Source: an uncultured Actinomycetes bacterium
Lineage (GTDB): Bacteria; Actinomycetota; Actinomycetes; Nanopelagicales; Nanopelagicaceae
Assembly (NCBI GenBank): GCA_903863015.1
Contig: CAIPAI010000017.1
Location: 1 to 41,531 of the forward strand
Direction: 5' to 3'
Length of the DNA: 41,531 bases
The notes beneath the pieces were generated by a model, which did no database searches, was not told the DNA's origin, and was given only the letters and a program-made list of their open reading frames with translations. Every line of letters starts with the position of its first letter. The first letter of the stretch is position 1. This document shows, piece by piece, positions 1-10,852 of this stretch. The position numbers and the translations under genes are program-made.

Positions 1-384
1 ACCTTGAGGAATTCCGTCGTGCATATTTGGCATTGCGCCTTGTGTCGTTATGCCCTGCATATTTGGCATTCCGCCTTGTGGCATTCCGCCTTGTGGCATT
101 CCGCCTTGTGGCATCCCAGTTGCAGGCATTCCACCCTGCATATTTGGCATTCCGCCTTGAGGAATTCCGTCGTGCATATTTGGCATTGCGCCTTGTGTCG
201 AATTTGGCGCAAAAGGAGGAGGCGTAGGTGGTGGCGTCGCTCCAGAAGCAGGAGCAGGAGTTTGCGCGGCAGCGGGCGCTGGGGCCTCGGCTGCGGGTGC
301 TACAGGTTGAGTTGGAGCTTCAGCCGCGGGTGACTCTTGGGCTGGCTGATTAGCGTTGTTTTGCTCGCCATCCATGACGCTCAT
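1..384 (-). CDS. N-terminal part of a Pro/Ala-rich protein with Gly-Met-Pro repeats (gene continues beyond the window edge)
   Basis: The reading frame opens at an ATG at 384 and stays open to base 1, giving 128 residues without a stop. A purine-rich AAAGGGAAG lies 5 nt before the ATG. Residues 1-15 are polar, about 16-60 are Ala/Pro/Gln-rich and probably disordered, and from about 65 the chain is built of short units such as GMPQG and GMPNMQG. No signal peptide or enzyme motif is visible. Such low-complexity N-termini often precede a membrane or surface domain in actinobacteria, but the informative part lies outside the window, so I assign no function. Composition and lack of interruption support a real gene. 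Confidence 0.7.
   Translation of the reverse strand, partial: MSVMDGEQNNANQPAQESPAAEAPTQPVAPAAEAPAPAAAQTPAPASGATPPPTPPPFAPNSTQGAMPNMHDGIPQGGMPNMQGGMPATGMPQGGMPQGGMPQGGMPNMQGITTQGAMPNMHDGIPQG
2..200 (-). repeat. In-frame repeats inside the Gly-Met-Pro region
   Basis: Bases 2-47 recur exactly at 155-200, an offset of 153 bases, which is 51 codons and keeps the frame. Between them, 15-base units coding for GMPQG are repeated in tandem, at least three times around 68-115. The arrangement suggests growth by slippage or unequal crossing-over. Confidence 0.85.
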
Positions 385-543
385 GGTTGCTTCCCTTTCG
401 CGCCTCACCTTGAGGCTATGCAACGAAAGTAAGTCGCCTAGGCAAACTTGGCAAGGGGCGACACACCGAACTTATTTGAACAACTTGCCAACGCTGGCAG
501 CGAGCGTGAGAGTAAGGCATCTACCGCACCGATGGAGGCCAAA

Positions 544-1230
544 ATGGGCGAAAAAATCACCTTTCCGAGCAACGGCAGCAATTGCGATGGCTACCTAGCC
601 CTTCCCCCCACGCCAAACGGGCGCGCGATCATTGTCATCCAAGAGTGGTGGGGCCTCGTTGGCCATATCACCGATGTTGTCGACCAGTTTGCGGCAAACG
701 GGTACGTAGCCCTCGCCCCTGACCTTTATCACGGCACACAGACCACAGAACCTGATGAAGCGATGCGACTCATGATGGGCCTTGCGATGGATACGGCCGC
801 AAAAGATATTGCTGGCGCTGCAAGTTATCTCGCATCACGAAGCGAGGTCACTACAAGGGGCATCGGAGCTGTCGGCTTCTGTCTCGGCGGATCACTCGCG
901 CTATGGAGTGCCACCCTTTCCCCCTTGGTAACAGCCACCGTGGGCTACTACCCAGGAATTCCCTGGACGAAAATGTCACCCGAATGGTCGAACTACACAA
1001 ATAAAGCCGCCATTATCCATTGCAGTGAACATGATGGGACTTCAGCAGCGCCTGGAATTCAGAGTGCGCTCGTTGCTATTCGCGAAGCAGGTGGAAGCGC
1101 TGAGGCATTCGATTACGCAGGAAGTGATCATGCCTTCTTCAATAGTGATCGCCCTGAAGTCTTCGACGCAGCGCATGCAGAACTTTCATGGAAGCGCACG
1201 CTCTCATTCTTCTCGTCACAGCTGAAATAG
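544..1230 (+). CDS. Dienelactone hydrolase family protein
   Basis: A 228-residue cytosolic alpha/beta hydrolase of the dienelactone hydrolase (carboxymethylenebutenolidase) family, whose members open lactones such as dienelactone to maleylacetate. The Cys-Asp-His triad is visible: Cys113 in GFCLGG, Asp164 in SEHDG and His196 in GSDHAF, close to the classical spacing. The ATG at 544 is chosen because GGAGG lies 5 nt before it; an in-frame ATG at 532 overlaps that site and longer TTG-started versions add non-homologous residues. It is first of four closely spaced genes. The natural substrate is unknown, since no aromatic ring-cleavage genes are nearby. Confidence 0.9.
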   Translation: MGEKITFPSNGSNCDGYLALPPTPNGRAIIVIQEWWGLVGHITDVVDQFAANGYVALAPDLYHGTQTTEPDEAMRLMMGLAMDTAAKDIAGAASYLASRSEVTTRGIGAVGFCLGGSLALWSATLSPLVTATVGYYPGIPWTKMSPEWSNYTNKAAIIHCSEHDGTSAAPGIQSALVAIREAGGSAEAFDYAGSDHAFFNSDRPEVFDAAHAELSWKRTLSFFSSQLK

Positions 1231-1238
1231 GAGCGCTT

Positions 1239-2915
1239 GTGCTAAAGCCTGATTTTTCTTTAGTGGATGCCATCTTTCAAAAGTTTGTGGAAGATGAAGT
1301 TGCACCTGGTGTTTCTTACGGTGTGACATATCGCGGGAAACTCATCCATGCTGGTGGCTATGGCGTAACGCGGGATGGCGGCACACTGCCACACTCGCAG
1401 AGCATCTTTCGCATTGCATCGATGACCAAGAGCTTCGCCGCTGCTGCAGTACTACTTCTGCGCGATGAAGGTCAGCTCGATCTAGATGAACCCATCACAA
1501 CCTACCTTCCAGAAATGTCAGCTGTGCGCTTACCATCGAGTGACTCCCCCGCTCTCACGTTACGGCTCATGCTCACCATGAGCCCCGGATTTCCTACCGA
1601 CGATCCCTGGGCTGATCGACAAGAAGCAATGACGCCCGACGAATTAGGATCACTCATCTCTCGCGGATTCGAATTCGCACACATTCCCGGAACTCGCTTT
1701 GAATACTCCAACCTCGCTTACGTTCTTGCCGGTCGAGTAGTAAGCCGTGTGAGCGGAATCTATTTCACCGATTTCGTGCGCTCCCGTTTTCTCGAGCCAC
1801 TCGGAATGAAGAACACGCGCTTTAGCGAAAATGAATTAGATGGCGCTCTCCTCACTCGTGGCCATAAGAAAGTAGATGGCAATTGGGAAGAGTTGGAATT
1901 TTCGGAAGCCGGAGAATTCTCCGCCCTCGGCGGCCTCTTTAGTACTGTCGAAGATCTGGCGATCTGGAGTGGTGGCATGGTGAGCGCCTTCGATCCCCAT
2001 CCCGACAGCAACCATCCACTTTCGCGAGCTTCACGGAGAGAGATGCAGCAGGGATACCGAATTATTCCGCCTAATGTGCACCTTCCCTTCAGTGATCCGG
2101 CCTCTGATGGCGAAACCCTGGCTTATGGCTTTGGGCTAGTAAATGAAAGCGATGTGCGCTTTGGCGTAACCGCCGGCCACTCAGGTGGATATCCGGGATA
2201 TGGATCGCATATGCGTTGGCACCTCGCCTCGGGATATGGGCTTATTGCCTTAGCGAATTCCACGTATGCGTGGGCCTCTCGTGTTGGCAAGCACGCGCAC
2301 CTAGCACTCCTGCGACAGCTCGACGTGCGCTCACATCATGTTGCGCCGTGGGCTGCCACCATCACCGCACAAGAATCCGTGCGTTCACTGCTACATGCAT
2401 GGAATGACGAGCAAGCCGATCAACTCTTTGCGAGCAACGTAGATATGGATCAACCGCGGGAGAGCCGTAAATCATCGATCGCGACAGCCATCGATGCCAT
2501 CGGTGGCCTACGCGGTGGTGACGTAATGCAGTTACGCACCCCCTCGGCGGCGCAGATAGCATGGAATGAACCCGGAAAGAGCGGGCACCTCAGCATTTTC
2601 ATGCAACTCACACCAGAGAACCCACCGAAATTACAAACGCTCAATGTCACGAGCGTGCAACTCCCGAACACACAACTCGCGGCACTTGCGCAGGAACACT
2701 TCGTTCAAGCCGCCATCACGGCAGTATCTCTTGATGGTCCCCTGACACTCACTGATGAGTATGTGCGAGGAAACGGAACATCACACTTAACGCAGGTTGC
2801 CCGGGGCGAACGTGGTCTCTGGCATTACTCCTTCAGAATAAATCCCGTCACCGAAGAGGTCCTCGAATCGAGTGTCGTCTTGGCTCCAACCAACGAAACC
2901 CACTTCATCAATTAG
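1239..2915 (+). CDS. Beta-lactamase-related serine hydrolase (class C / PF00144 type) with extra C-terminal domain
   Basis: A 558-residue serine hydrolase of the beta-lactamase/transpeptidase-like family, which includes esterases, D-aminopeptidases and penicillin-binding proteins. The SxxK motif is Ser61-Met-Thr-Lys64, the YxN motif is Tyr156-Ser-Asn158, and a HSGG motif at about 314 takes the place of KTG. The GTG at 1239 is chosen because GGAG lies 5 nt before it; it follows the dienelactone hydrolase stop by 8 bases. No signal peptide is evident, which argues against a periplasmic-type beta-lactamase acting outside the cell. About 170 residues after the catalytic domain form a second part I do not recognise. 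Most likely an esterase or peptidase of unknown substrate. Confidence 0.85.
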   Translation: MLKPDFSLVDAIFQKFVEDEVAPGVSYGVTYRGKLIHAGGYGVTRDGGTLPHSQSIFRIASMTKSFAAAAVLLLRDEGQLDLDEPITTYLPEMSAVRLPSSDSPALTLRLMLTMSPGFPTDDPWADRQEAMTPDELGSLISRGFEFAHIPGTRFEYSNLAYVLAGRVVSRVSGIYFTDFVRSRFLEPLGMKNTRFSENELDGALLTRGHKKVDGNWEELEFSEAGEFSALGGLFSTVEDLAIWSGGMVSAFDPHPDSNHPLSRASRREMQQGYRIIPPNVHLPFSDPASDGETLAYGFGLVNESDVRFGVTAGHSGGYPGYGSHMRWHLASGYGLIALANSTYAWASRVGKHAHLALLRQLDVRSHHVAPWAATITAQESVRSLLHAWNDEQADQLFASNVDMDQPRESRKSSIATAIDAIGGLRGGDVMQLRTPSAAQIAWNEPGKSGHLSIFMQLTPENPPKLQTLNVTSVQLPNTQLAALAQEHFVQAAITAVSLDGPLTLTDEYVRGNGTSHLTQVARGERGLWHYSFRINPVTEEVLESSVVLAPTNETHFIN

Positions 2916-2927
2916 AACGAGGAACAC

Positions 2928-3560
2928 ATGATTATCGATGTATGGTCCGACGTAGTCTGCCCCTGGTGCTTCATCGGCCGTCGTCGACTACAGCGCGCCC
3001 TACAGGCCACCGAAATAACAGCCGTAGTGCGACACCGTGCCTTCCAGTTACAACCTGATTGGCCGAGCGGAGTCGTTACCCCTACCGAGCAACTCCTGAA
3101 AGAGAAGTACCGCCTCGACGATAACGCCTACCGAGAAATGCACGAGCGAGTAAATGCAATCGCCGCCGAAGAAGGTCTGCAGTACAAACTAGATGGCACG
3201 CTCTCCGGAAATACACGCGATGCTCATCGACTTCTTCTCTGGGCACAATCCCTCGGAGAGGGCGACGCACTACTTGAGTCCATGTACTCCGGCTACTTCG
3301 AGAAGCAGCTCCCACTTTTCACCGAAGCAGATCTCTTGCCCTTAGTCGCTGGAGCAGGTCTCGACACTTCAACCGCGTCGGAAATCCTGCACTCCACGGC
3401 CTACGAAGGCGAGGTAGCCGCAGACGTACAACTCGCTGCCCAACTTGGTGCCACTGGCGTACCTTTCTTTGTGATCGACATGAAGTTTGGCATCTCCGGG
3501 GCGCAACCACTCGAAGCCTTTACCGCCACCTTGCAACGTGCCGCGAGTGATTCCGACTAA
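2928..3560 (+). CDS. DsbA-family oxidoreductase, FrnE type
   Basis: A 210-residue thioredoxin-fold protein of the DsbA/FrnE group. The active site is Cys11-Pro-Trp-Cys14 directly after the first beta strand, and the cis-proline loop is visible near residue 180 (TGVPFFVID). There is no signal peptide, so it acts in the cytosol, as FrnE proteins do, in disulfide exchange or isomerisation. GAGGA lies before the ATG at 2928, 12 bases after the preceding gene. FrnE proteins were first noted in polyketide clusters, and Deinococcus FrnE has been linked to oxidative stress tolerance; which applies here is not shown. Confidence 0.88.
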   Translation: MIIDVWSDVVCPWCFIGRRRLQRALQATEITAVVRHRAFQLQPDWPSGVVTPTEQLLKEKYRLDDNAYREMHERVNAIAAEEGLQYKLDGTLSGNTRDAHRLLLWAQSLGEGDALLESMYSGYFEKQLPLFTEADLLPLVAGAGLDTSTASEILHSTAYEGEVAADVQLAAQLGATGVPFFVIDMKFGISGAQPLEAFTATLQRAASDSD

Positions 3561-3563
3561 TCT
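3558..3563 (+). promoter_or_regulatory. Possible -10 element for leaderless patatin transcript
   Basis: TAATCT, overlapping the stop of the preceding gene, sits exactly 6 nt before the ATG at 3570, and no Shine-Dalgarno sequence is present. No clear -35 was found. The same layout recurs elsewhere in the window. Confidence 0.3.
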
Positions 3564-3569
3564 CGTTAC

Positions 3570-4511
3570 ATGAAGATTCTCTCCATCGATGGTGGTGGCG
3601 TTCGAGGCATCATCCCCGGGATGGTGATCGCGGAGATTGAAAGCCGCACCGGCACACCAGTCAGCGAACTCTTCGACCTCATCTCCGGAACCTCTGCCGG
3701 AGGCCACCTCGCATTAGCGCTGACTTTGCCAGGAGAGAACGGAAAACCACGATGGTCGGCTGCCGCTCTCGCCGACTTCTATGGCCCGGCATACGGGAAG
3801 ATCTTTGATAGCTCACGTTTTAAGATGCTCGATGTCATCAAAGGGCTTGCACATGAGCGGTACTCAAGCAATGGAATCGAAGGAGTTCTCGAAGAACTCT
3901 TCGGCGAGGCGATGCTCAGTGATGCACTTACCGAAGTTCTCATCACCGCCTACGAAGTAGAGCGAGCCGAACCACATTTCTTTACCCGACATGATGCCCG
4001 AACGGATCCACGAAACGATCACTTCATGCGCTTCGTTGCACGAGCCACCAGCGCCGCCCCCACATACTTCGAGCCAGCCGCCCGTCTCGAATCCCCCGAC
4101 AAACTCACCTTTATTGACGGTGGTGTTTTTGCCAATAACCCTACGATGTGCGCGTTCGCGCATGCACAGTCATTGGGCTTTGATGAAGACGACATGACCA
4201 TTGTTTCTCTCGGCACCGGTGCCGTCTCTCGCTCGCTGCAATTTGAAGAAGTTCGCGAATGGGGATTAGCGAGTTGGGCCAGGCCCATCATCGATATCAG
4301 TGCCCACGCCGGCAACCACGCCATCGACTGGCAAATGACTCATATCCTGCGTCCGGAAAATTACTTCCGCTTAACACCCAGCCTGGCAAGTGGGCGCACT
4401 TCGTTGGACGACGCTCGTCCCGAAACCATTTCCGCTCTCGAAGCAATAGCAAAGAATCTCATTGAAGAGAACTCCGCAACGATTGATGTGCTCTGCGAAT
4501 CAATCGGTTAA
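3570..4511 (+). CDS. Patatin-like phospholipase
   Basis: A 313-residue patatin-domain acyl hydrolase that probably releases fatty acids from phospholipids or other esters. All three signatures are present: the oxyanion-hole glycine loop DGGGVRG at 7-13, the nucleophile elbow GTSAGG with Ser42, and the catalytic aspartate in DGG at 183. No signal peptide or membrane segment is seen, so it is cytosolic. It starts 9 bases after the FrnE-like gene with no ribosome site, so it may be translated by coupling or from its own leaderless transcript. Its tail faces guaB1 across 13 bases. Confidence 0.9.
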   Translation: MKILSIDGGGVRGIIPGMVIAEIESRTGTPVSELFDLISGTSAGGHLALALTLPGENGKPRWSAAALADFYGPAYGKIFDSSRFKMLDVIKGLAHERYSSNGIEGVLEELFGEAMLSDALTEVLITAYEVERAEPHFFTRHDARTDPRNDHFMRFVARATSAAPTYFEPAARLESPDKLTFIDGGVFANNPTMCAFAHAQSLGFDEDDMTIVSLGTGAVSRSLQFEEVREWGLASWARPIIDISAHAGNHAIDWQMTHILRPENYFRLTPSLASGRTSLDDARPETISALEAIAKNLIEENSATIDVLCESIG

Positions 4512-4524
4512 TTGCTTTCGGGGT

Positions 4525-6520
<1,996 letters not shown>

Positions 6521-6521
<1 letters not shown>

Positions 6522-7657
6522 CAGCCCTTACCTCCTGGGCCAGCGATCGTATTAAGGCTCGTCACAATAGAAATTGCGCGGACGAGGGACTTTGAACTCG
6601 GCGAAAGAACATCTGGCTGGACGCCTGCACCTTCGAGGTAACGTCCAGATGGCGTTCGGTATTTGCCCACTGAAAGCTGAATACTGGAACCATCTGAAAG
6701 TAGTTGTGGTTCTTGGACCGTACCCTTTCCAAAGGTCTTCATTCCCACAATGACCGCTCTATTTCTATCTTGCAGGGCGGCCGCCACAATCTCTGAAGCA
6801 CTTGCAGATTGGCCATTTACTACAACAGCCAAAGAACCATGCTCCTTACTGCCTTCTGCAGCTTCCATGACAACACTCTCTTGGCCGCGGCGCTCATAAC
6901 TGACCACAACGCCTCCGCTAACAAAAGCGCTCACGACAGCAACGGCTTCTTCAACCAATCCGCCAGGATTATCTCGTAAGTCGAGAACTACGCCCCCCTT
7001 GTGGGCAGATTTAGCAAGGATATCGGCTACTTGATTGCCTACACCGCGAGTAAATGCATTTACTCGAATCAGTAAAACACCATTCTTTAATGAATCTGCA
7101 GTGACATCCTCGGATGTCACTGTGAATCGCGGAAGCGTAAATTTGATTTCTTCACCTGCGCGCACCACAGTGATACTGACTTCGCTAGCAGCATCTCCTC
7201 GCAAAAGCGCTGAAACCACGGGAACTGACGAACTGCTGACGTCAACTCCTTGCGCGGAAATGATGGAATCGCCTGCAAGCACCCCGGCTTTCTGTGCAGG
7301 AGAGGCGGCAATCACACTTGCCACTTCAACTCCCCCACCTTTGCCAGCGCGCAGCCATAACCCCACACCCGTGTAACGCCCGGCAAGGGCTTGATCAAAA
7401 GTACTCACTTCATTGACGCCGTAATAACTCGACCAGCGATCGCCGGATGCGCGCAGCATGCCTTCGATCGCAGCACGGCGGAGCAATTCTTGAGTGGCAC
7501 CCTTATTCCCGTACTGCGAAATGGAAGCCTGCGCCTCATCAAGAACGCCGGAGTTCGTATTCGTGAGGCGTCCTGCCCCAAAGGCCCCCAGGGCAAGCAG
7601 GAGTACGAGAACTACGCGAATAAGCGCGCCTCGACCGCCTCCAACTACCCGTTTCAT
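6521..7657 (-). CDS. S41 family carboxy-terminal processing peptidase with PDZ domain
   Basis: A 378-residue CtpA/Prc-like serine protease. One hydrophobic segment at about 10-30 anchors it so that it acts outside the membrane. A PDZ domain spans roughly 95-180, and the peptidase core contains [11 protein letters not shown], the nucleophile region GQSASASEI at about 282-290 and the general-base Lys311 in [10 protein letters not shown]. The ATG at 7657 is chosen because an upstream extension from 7777 would overlap ftsX and put 40 polar residues before the membrane segment. There is no ribosome site, but TACACT lies 6 nt upstream. It sits between ftsX and smpB, a conserved order in actinobacteria. 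Confidence 0.9.
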
Positions 7658-7663
7658 ACGCCT

Positions 7664-7669
7664 AGTGTA
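7664..7669 (-). promoter_or_regulatory. Possible -10 element for leaderless S41 peptidase transcript
   Basis: TACACT lies 6 nt (AGGCGT) before the ATG at 7657, in the 25-base gap after ftsX. No convincing -35 box is seen. It would allow expression of the S41 peptidase and smpB apart from ftsEX. Confidence 0.35.
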
Positions 7670-7682
7670 GTCGGGCGAATTA

Positions 7683-8585
7683 CTAGACCTTGAGGTACTT
7701 GCGCAGCGTGAGGAATGAGGCAATGGCCGAAACCACAAGCCCTGTGAGTAAGAGCAGGAGGCTGGCATTCCACACATCTGCCCAGCCGAAGAAGTTTGTG
7801 AATGTCAGAAGTGGAGCAACGCGAGCATCGACCAACGATTTAAGGGCCGAAAGGATCCCGGTAGCTATCCCCCAACCAATGATGGCGGAGATCAGACCTT
7901 CTAATAAGAATGGAAGTTGAATCGAGAAATTCGAAGCACCGACGAGACGCATCACGCCTGTCTCGCGACGTCGGTTAAACGCCGCGATCCGCAGCGTGTT
8001 GGAAATAAGCAGAGCGGCCGTAAGCACACTGATTAAACCGATCGCTAGTGCCCCATCGCGAAGCACTCCCAAAAGTTTGAAGAACTTATCGAGAATCGTT
8101 CGCTGGTCTTGTACAGAGTCAATTCCTGGTCGCCCGCTAAAAGCACTCTGCACGATGGCAAATTGCTTGGGATCTTTTAATTTAACTCGATAAGACTCCG
8201 GCAACTGATCTGCCGTTACGTTATCTACAAGCGCAGTTCCCTTGAATCGTTCTTTAAATCGTGTAAACGCTTCTGTTTGAGATTCGTAATACACGTTGGC
8301 AACGATGGGAAGTGTCTTCAAGTCGCTTTCAATCTGCGCGCGCTGCTCAGCAGTGACTGGCCCACCAGAACACGTGGGGCTATCTGAAAGCTGACCACAC
8401 AAGAAGATGGATACCTCGATCTTGTCGTACCAGTAATCCTTCATCACCCGCACCTGGCTATTAGCAAGCAAGCCAACACCCAACAAAGAGAGGGAAATGG
8501 CAACGGTGATCACCACCGCGATAGTGAGAGTGATGTTGCGGCGAAGTCCGTTCAAGACCTCTTTCGTTACAAATCCTGCACGCAT
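7683..8585 (-). CDS. ftsX: Cell division permease-like protein FtsX
   Basis: A 300-residue membrane protein with the FtsX layout: one membrane helix near 20-40, an extracellular domain at about 45-170, then three helices at about 180-295. The outer domain has two cysteines (FLCGQLSDSPTCSG) that could form a disulfide. With FtsE it forms an ABC-type complex that does not transport but couples ATP hydrolysis to peptidoglycan hydrolase activation at the septum. It lies 4 bases after ftsE and runs into the S41 peptidase gene. The partner hydrolase is not in this window. Confidence 0.96.
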   Translation of the reverse strand: MRAGFVTKEVLNGLRRNITLTIAVVITVAISLSLLGVGLLANSQVRVMKDYWYDKIEVSIFLCGQLSDSPTCSGGPVTAEQRAQIESDLKTLPIVANVYYESQTEAFTRFKERFKGTALVDNVTADQLPESYRVKLKDPKQFAIVQSAFSGRPGIDSVQDQRTILDKFFKLLGVLRDGALAIGLISVLTAALLISNTLRIAAFNRRRETGVMRLVGASNFSIQLPFLLEGLISAIIGWGIATGILSALKSLVDARVAPLLTFTNFFGWADVWNASLLLLLTGLVVSAIASFLTLRKYLKV

Positions 8586-8589
8586 CAGA

Positions 8590-9279
8590 TCACCCGCTAT
8601 ATCCGTAGATACCGCGCACCTGATCGCGGACTACTAGGCCGTTTTCGAGCTCAATCACGCGTTTGCGCATTTGATCAACAATCTTGTCATCATGCGTTGC
8701 CATCACCACGGTGGTGCCAGTGCGATTGATTCGGTCAAGAAGTTTCATAATTCCCACACTCATTGTGGGGTCAAGGTTTCCGGTTGGCTCATCGGCAATA
8801 AGAATTTGTGGCTTATTGATGAAGGCTCGTGCAATTGCAACGCGTTGTTGTTCGCCTCCACTGAGTTCGGCGGGCATCCGATGGCCGTAATCATCTAGCC
8901 CTACGAGCTCGAGAACCTCTGGAACTTCGCGGGCAATCTCCTTTGGCGCAGCACCAACAATCTGCATGGCGAAAGCTACGTTTTCGCTGACCGTCTTGTT
9001 AGGCAGAAGACGGTAATCCTGAAAGACCGTACCGATGCCGCGACGGAACTCAGGCACCTTCCATTGTGAGAGGGTGCTGAGGTCTTTGCCTGCCACGTAC
9101 ATCCGTCCAGAAGTGACTTTCTCTTCCCGGAGAATGAGTCGAAGGAAAGTCGATTTACCTGATCCGGACTGTCCCACCAAGAAGACGAACTCCCCTTTGG
9201 CCACCTCGAGGGTTACTGAATCGAGGGCAGGGCGGTCTTGTTTGGAATAGGTCTTAGTGACGTTTTCGCAACGAATCAT
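8590..9279 (-). CDS. ftsE: Cell division ATP-binding protein FtsE
   Basis: A 229-residue ABC ATPase. Walker A is GQSGSGKST at 36-44, the Q-loop is in VFQDYRLLP near 86-93, the signature is LSGGEQQR at 139-146, and Walker B with catalytic Glu is ILIADEP at 159-165, followed by the switch His in ATHDD. The length and the FQDYRLLPNKTV stretch are typical of FtsE. It drives FtsX at the division site. No ribosome-binding site is obvious upstream of the ATG. It follows prfB by 39 bases on the same strand. Confidence 0.96.
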   Translation of the reverse strand: MIRCENVTKTYSKQDRPALDSVTLEVAKGEFVFLVGQSGSGKSTFLRLILREEKVTSGRMYVAGKDLSTLSQWKVPEFRRGIGTVFQDYRLLPNKTVSENVAFAMQIVGAAPKEIAREVPEVLELVGLDDYGHRMPAELSGGEQQRVAIARAFINKPQILIADEPTGNLDPTMSVGIMKLLDRINRTGTTVVMATHDDKIVDQMRKRVIELENGLVVRDQVRGIYGYSG

Positions 9280-9318
9280 GGGCGCATCACTGTCCTGAGT
9301 CTAGGTGGGGCGGGCTGG

Positions 9319-10425
9319 CTAGGCGCCAGTGGCACGCCGCCACCGGATTCCTGCCTGAATGAACCCATCGATATCCCCGTCTAGGACTGCTCCGGTATTG
9401 CCGGTCTCCCACTCAGTTCGATGGTCTTTGACCATTTGGTACGGGTGAAGCACGTAGGAGCGGATCTGGTTTCCCCACGAGCCCTGGGTATCCCCGCGCA
9501 AGGCATCGATCTTGGCTGCCTCTTCTTGCCGGCGTCGCTCGAGCAACTTGGCTTGGAGTACCGCCATGGCCGACGCCCGATTTTGCATTTGTGAACGTTC
9601 GTTCTGGCATGAGACCACGATGTTGGTGGGGATATGCGTAATGCGCACTGCCGAGTCGGTGGTGTTCACTCCCTGGCCGCCAGGACCACTGGAGCGGAAT
9701 ACATCGATCCGCAAATCCTTTTCGTCAACTTCCATGTGATCGCTCTGCTCCACAACCGGCACTACCTCAACACCAGCGAATGATGTATGGCGACGATTCT
9801 GACTATCAAACGGTGAGATGCGAACTAAACGGTGTGTTCCTTGCTCAACCGAGAGGGTGCCGTATGCGTATGGTGCTGCCACTTTAAATGTCGCCGATTT
9901 GATCCCTGCTTCTTCTGCATAGGAAGTGTCGAGTACTTCGACTTTGTAATTATGGCGCTCGGCATACCTGAGGTACATGCGGAGGAGGGATTCGGCCCAG
10001 TCGGCGGCATCGACGCCGCCAGCTTCTGAACGGATGGTAACTAGCGCTTGGCGGGCGTCGTACTCGCCGTGGAGCAGAGTGCGAATTTCCATAGCGCCAA
10101 TTTCCGAAGTGAGCGCGTCGAGTTCGGCTTCAACATCGGCCAGAGCGCTCGCATCTTCTTCGCCTTCGGCAAGTTCAAGTAAGAGACTCAGATCATCCAA
10201 ACGAGAACGCAGGGCGCCGAGTTTGGCTACTTCGTCCTGAGCATAAGAGAGTTCGCTCGTCACTTTTTGAGCATTCTCTGGGTCATCCCAGAGATCTGGC
10301 ACGGAGGCACTGATTTCAAGTTCGGCGATGCGCGCCCGCAAAGTAGTGACGTCGAGGACCGATTCGATAGATGCCAATGTGGAATCAATCGCCTCGATTT
10401 CGATACGTAATTCGCGATCAGCCAC
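9319..10425 (-). CDS. prfB: Peptide chain release factor 2
   Basis: A 368-residue class-I release factor. The SPF tripeptide that reads UAA and UGA stops is at 204-206 and the GGQ peptidyl-tRNA hydrolysis motif is at 249-251, so it is RF2 and not RF1. The frame is continuous: unlike the well-known enterobacterial gene there is no in-frame UGA and no programmed frameshift. The start is GTG at 10425, 4 bases after the preceding TadE-like gene. Before it is TAGGGT followed by AGGCGT, which could be a weak ribosome site or a -10 element 6 nt from the start. Confidence 0.97.
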   Translation of the reverse strand: MADRELRIEIEAIDSTLASIESVLDVTTLRARIAELEISASVPDLWDDPENAQKVTSELSYAQDEVAKLGALRSRLDDLSLLLELAEGEEDASALADVEAELDALTSEIGAMEIRTLLHGEYDARQALVTIRSEAGGVDAADWAESLLRMYLRYAERHNYKVEVLDTSYAEEAGIKSATFKVAAPYAYGTLSVEQGTHRLVRISPFDSQNRRHTSFAGVEVVPVVEQSDHMEVDEKDLRIDVFRSSGPGGQGVNTTDSAVRITHIPTNIVVSCQNERSQMQNRASAMAVLQAKLLERRRQEEAAKIDALRGDTQGSWGNQIRSYVLHPYQMVKDHRTEWETGNTGAVLDGDIDGFIQAGIRWRRATGA

Positions 10426-10429
10426 ACGC

Positions 10430-10852
10430 CTACCCTACCGGGTTTACGCGCACCTCCGCCCGCGCGTGCGCTGAGAGCGAGCGCCATTGACCGGTCAGCA
10501 GTCGGGTTTTCGCACGTAATCCAATCTCCACTTGAGACCCTTTGGCGACCACGGCGTCGACCGAAATTCCGTTGAGGAGGTTCGAGCGCTCGGCGCTCAC
10601 TGCACTCCTGGCCACAGCTCGTGCGCTTTCCAAATCGATGGTCAGCTCGCCACTTGAGTAATAGGTACTTCGATCAACGCTCGACGCACAAGAGAGCACA
10701 ATCTCTTCCGCCATGTTATTTAGCAACGCGTTCGCGGTCGCTACTTGTCCAATAGAAACTGCCACTGTAAGCGCAGCAGTGAGGAGTGCGAGATATCCAA
10801 GAATGAGCGGGAGTAGCGAACCGCGCTCATCTTGAATGAGCGATGTATTCAC
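10430..10852 (-). CDS. TadE-like minor pseudopilin protein (second of pair)
   Basis: A 140-residue small membrane protein of the TadE/TadG-like type. It begins with a short basic head ending DERGSLLPL, followed by one hydrophobic helix at about 14-38, a class of N-terminus resembling type IV pilin-like proteins, and then an extracytoplasmic part with a single cysteine near 55. The start is GTG, overlapping the stop of the preceding gene by 4 bases (GTGA), so both are made together. TadE-like proteins assemble Flp/Tad pili; the ATPase and platform genes are not here. Confidence 0.7.
   Translation of the reverse strand: MNTSLIQDERGSLLPLILGYLALLTAALTVAVSIGQVATANALLNNMAEEIVLSCASSVDRSTYYSSGELTIDLESARAVARSAVSAERSNLLNGISVDAVVAKGSQVEIGLRAKTRLLTGQWRSLSAHARAEVRVNPVG

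Noticed and set aside
448-543. Longer start for the dienelactone hydrolase at TTG 448
   Set aside because: The added residues are not family-like and the ribosome site fits the ATG at 544.
1239-2915. True antibiotic-resistance beta-lactamase
   Set aside because: SxxK and YxN motifs are shared with esterases and peptidases; there is no export signal and KTG is replaced by HSGG.
3570-4511. Patatin as an anti-phage CBASS effector (CapV-like)
   Set aside because: No cyclic-nucleotide synthase, ubiquitin-like or peptidase partner gene is adjacent; neighbours are other hydrolases and guaB1.
7658-7777. Longer S41 peptidase starting at 7777
   Set aside because: It would overlap ftsX by about 95 bases and place a polar stretch before the membrane anchor.
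9319-10425. Programmed frameshift in prfB
   Set aside because: The frame is open from GTG to stop with all domains, so no frameshift is needed.
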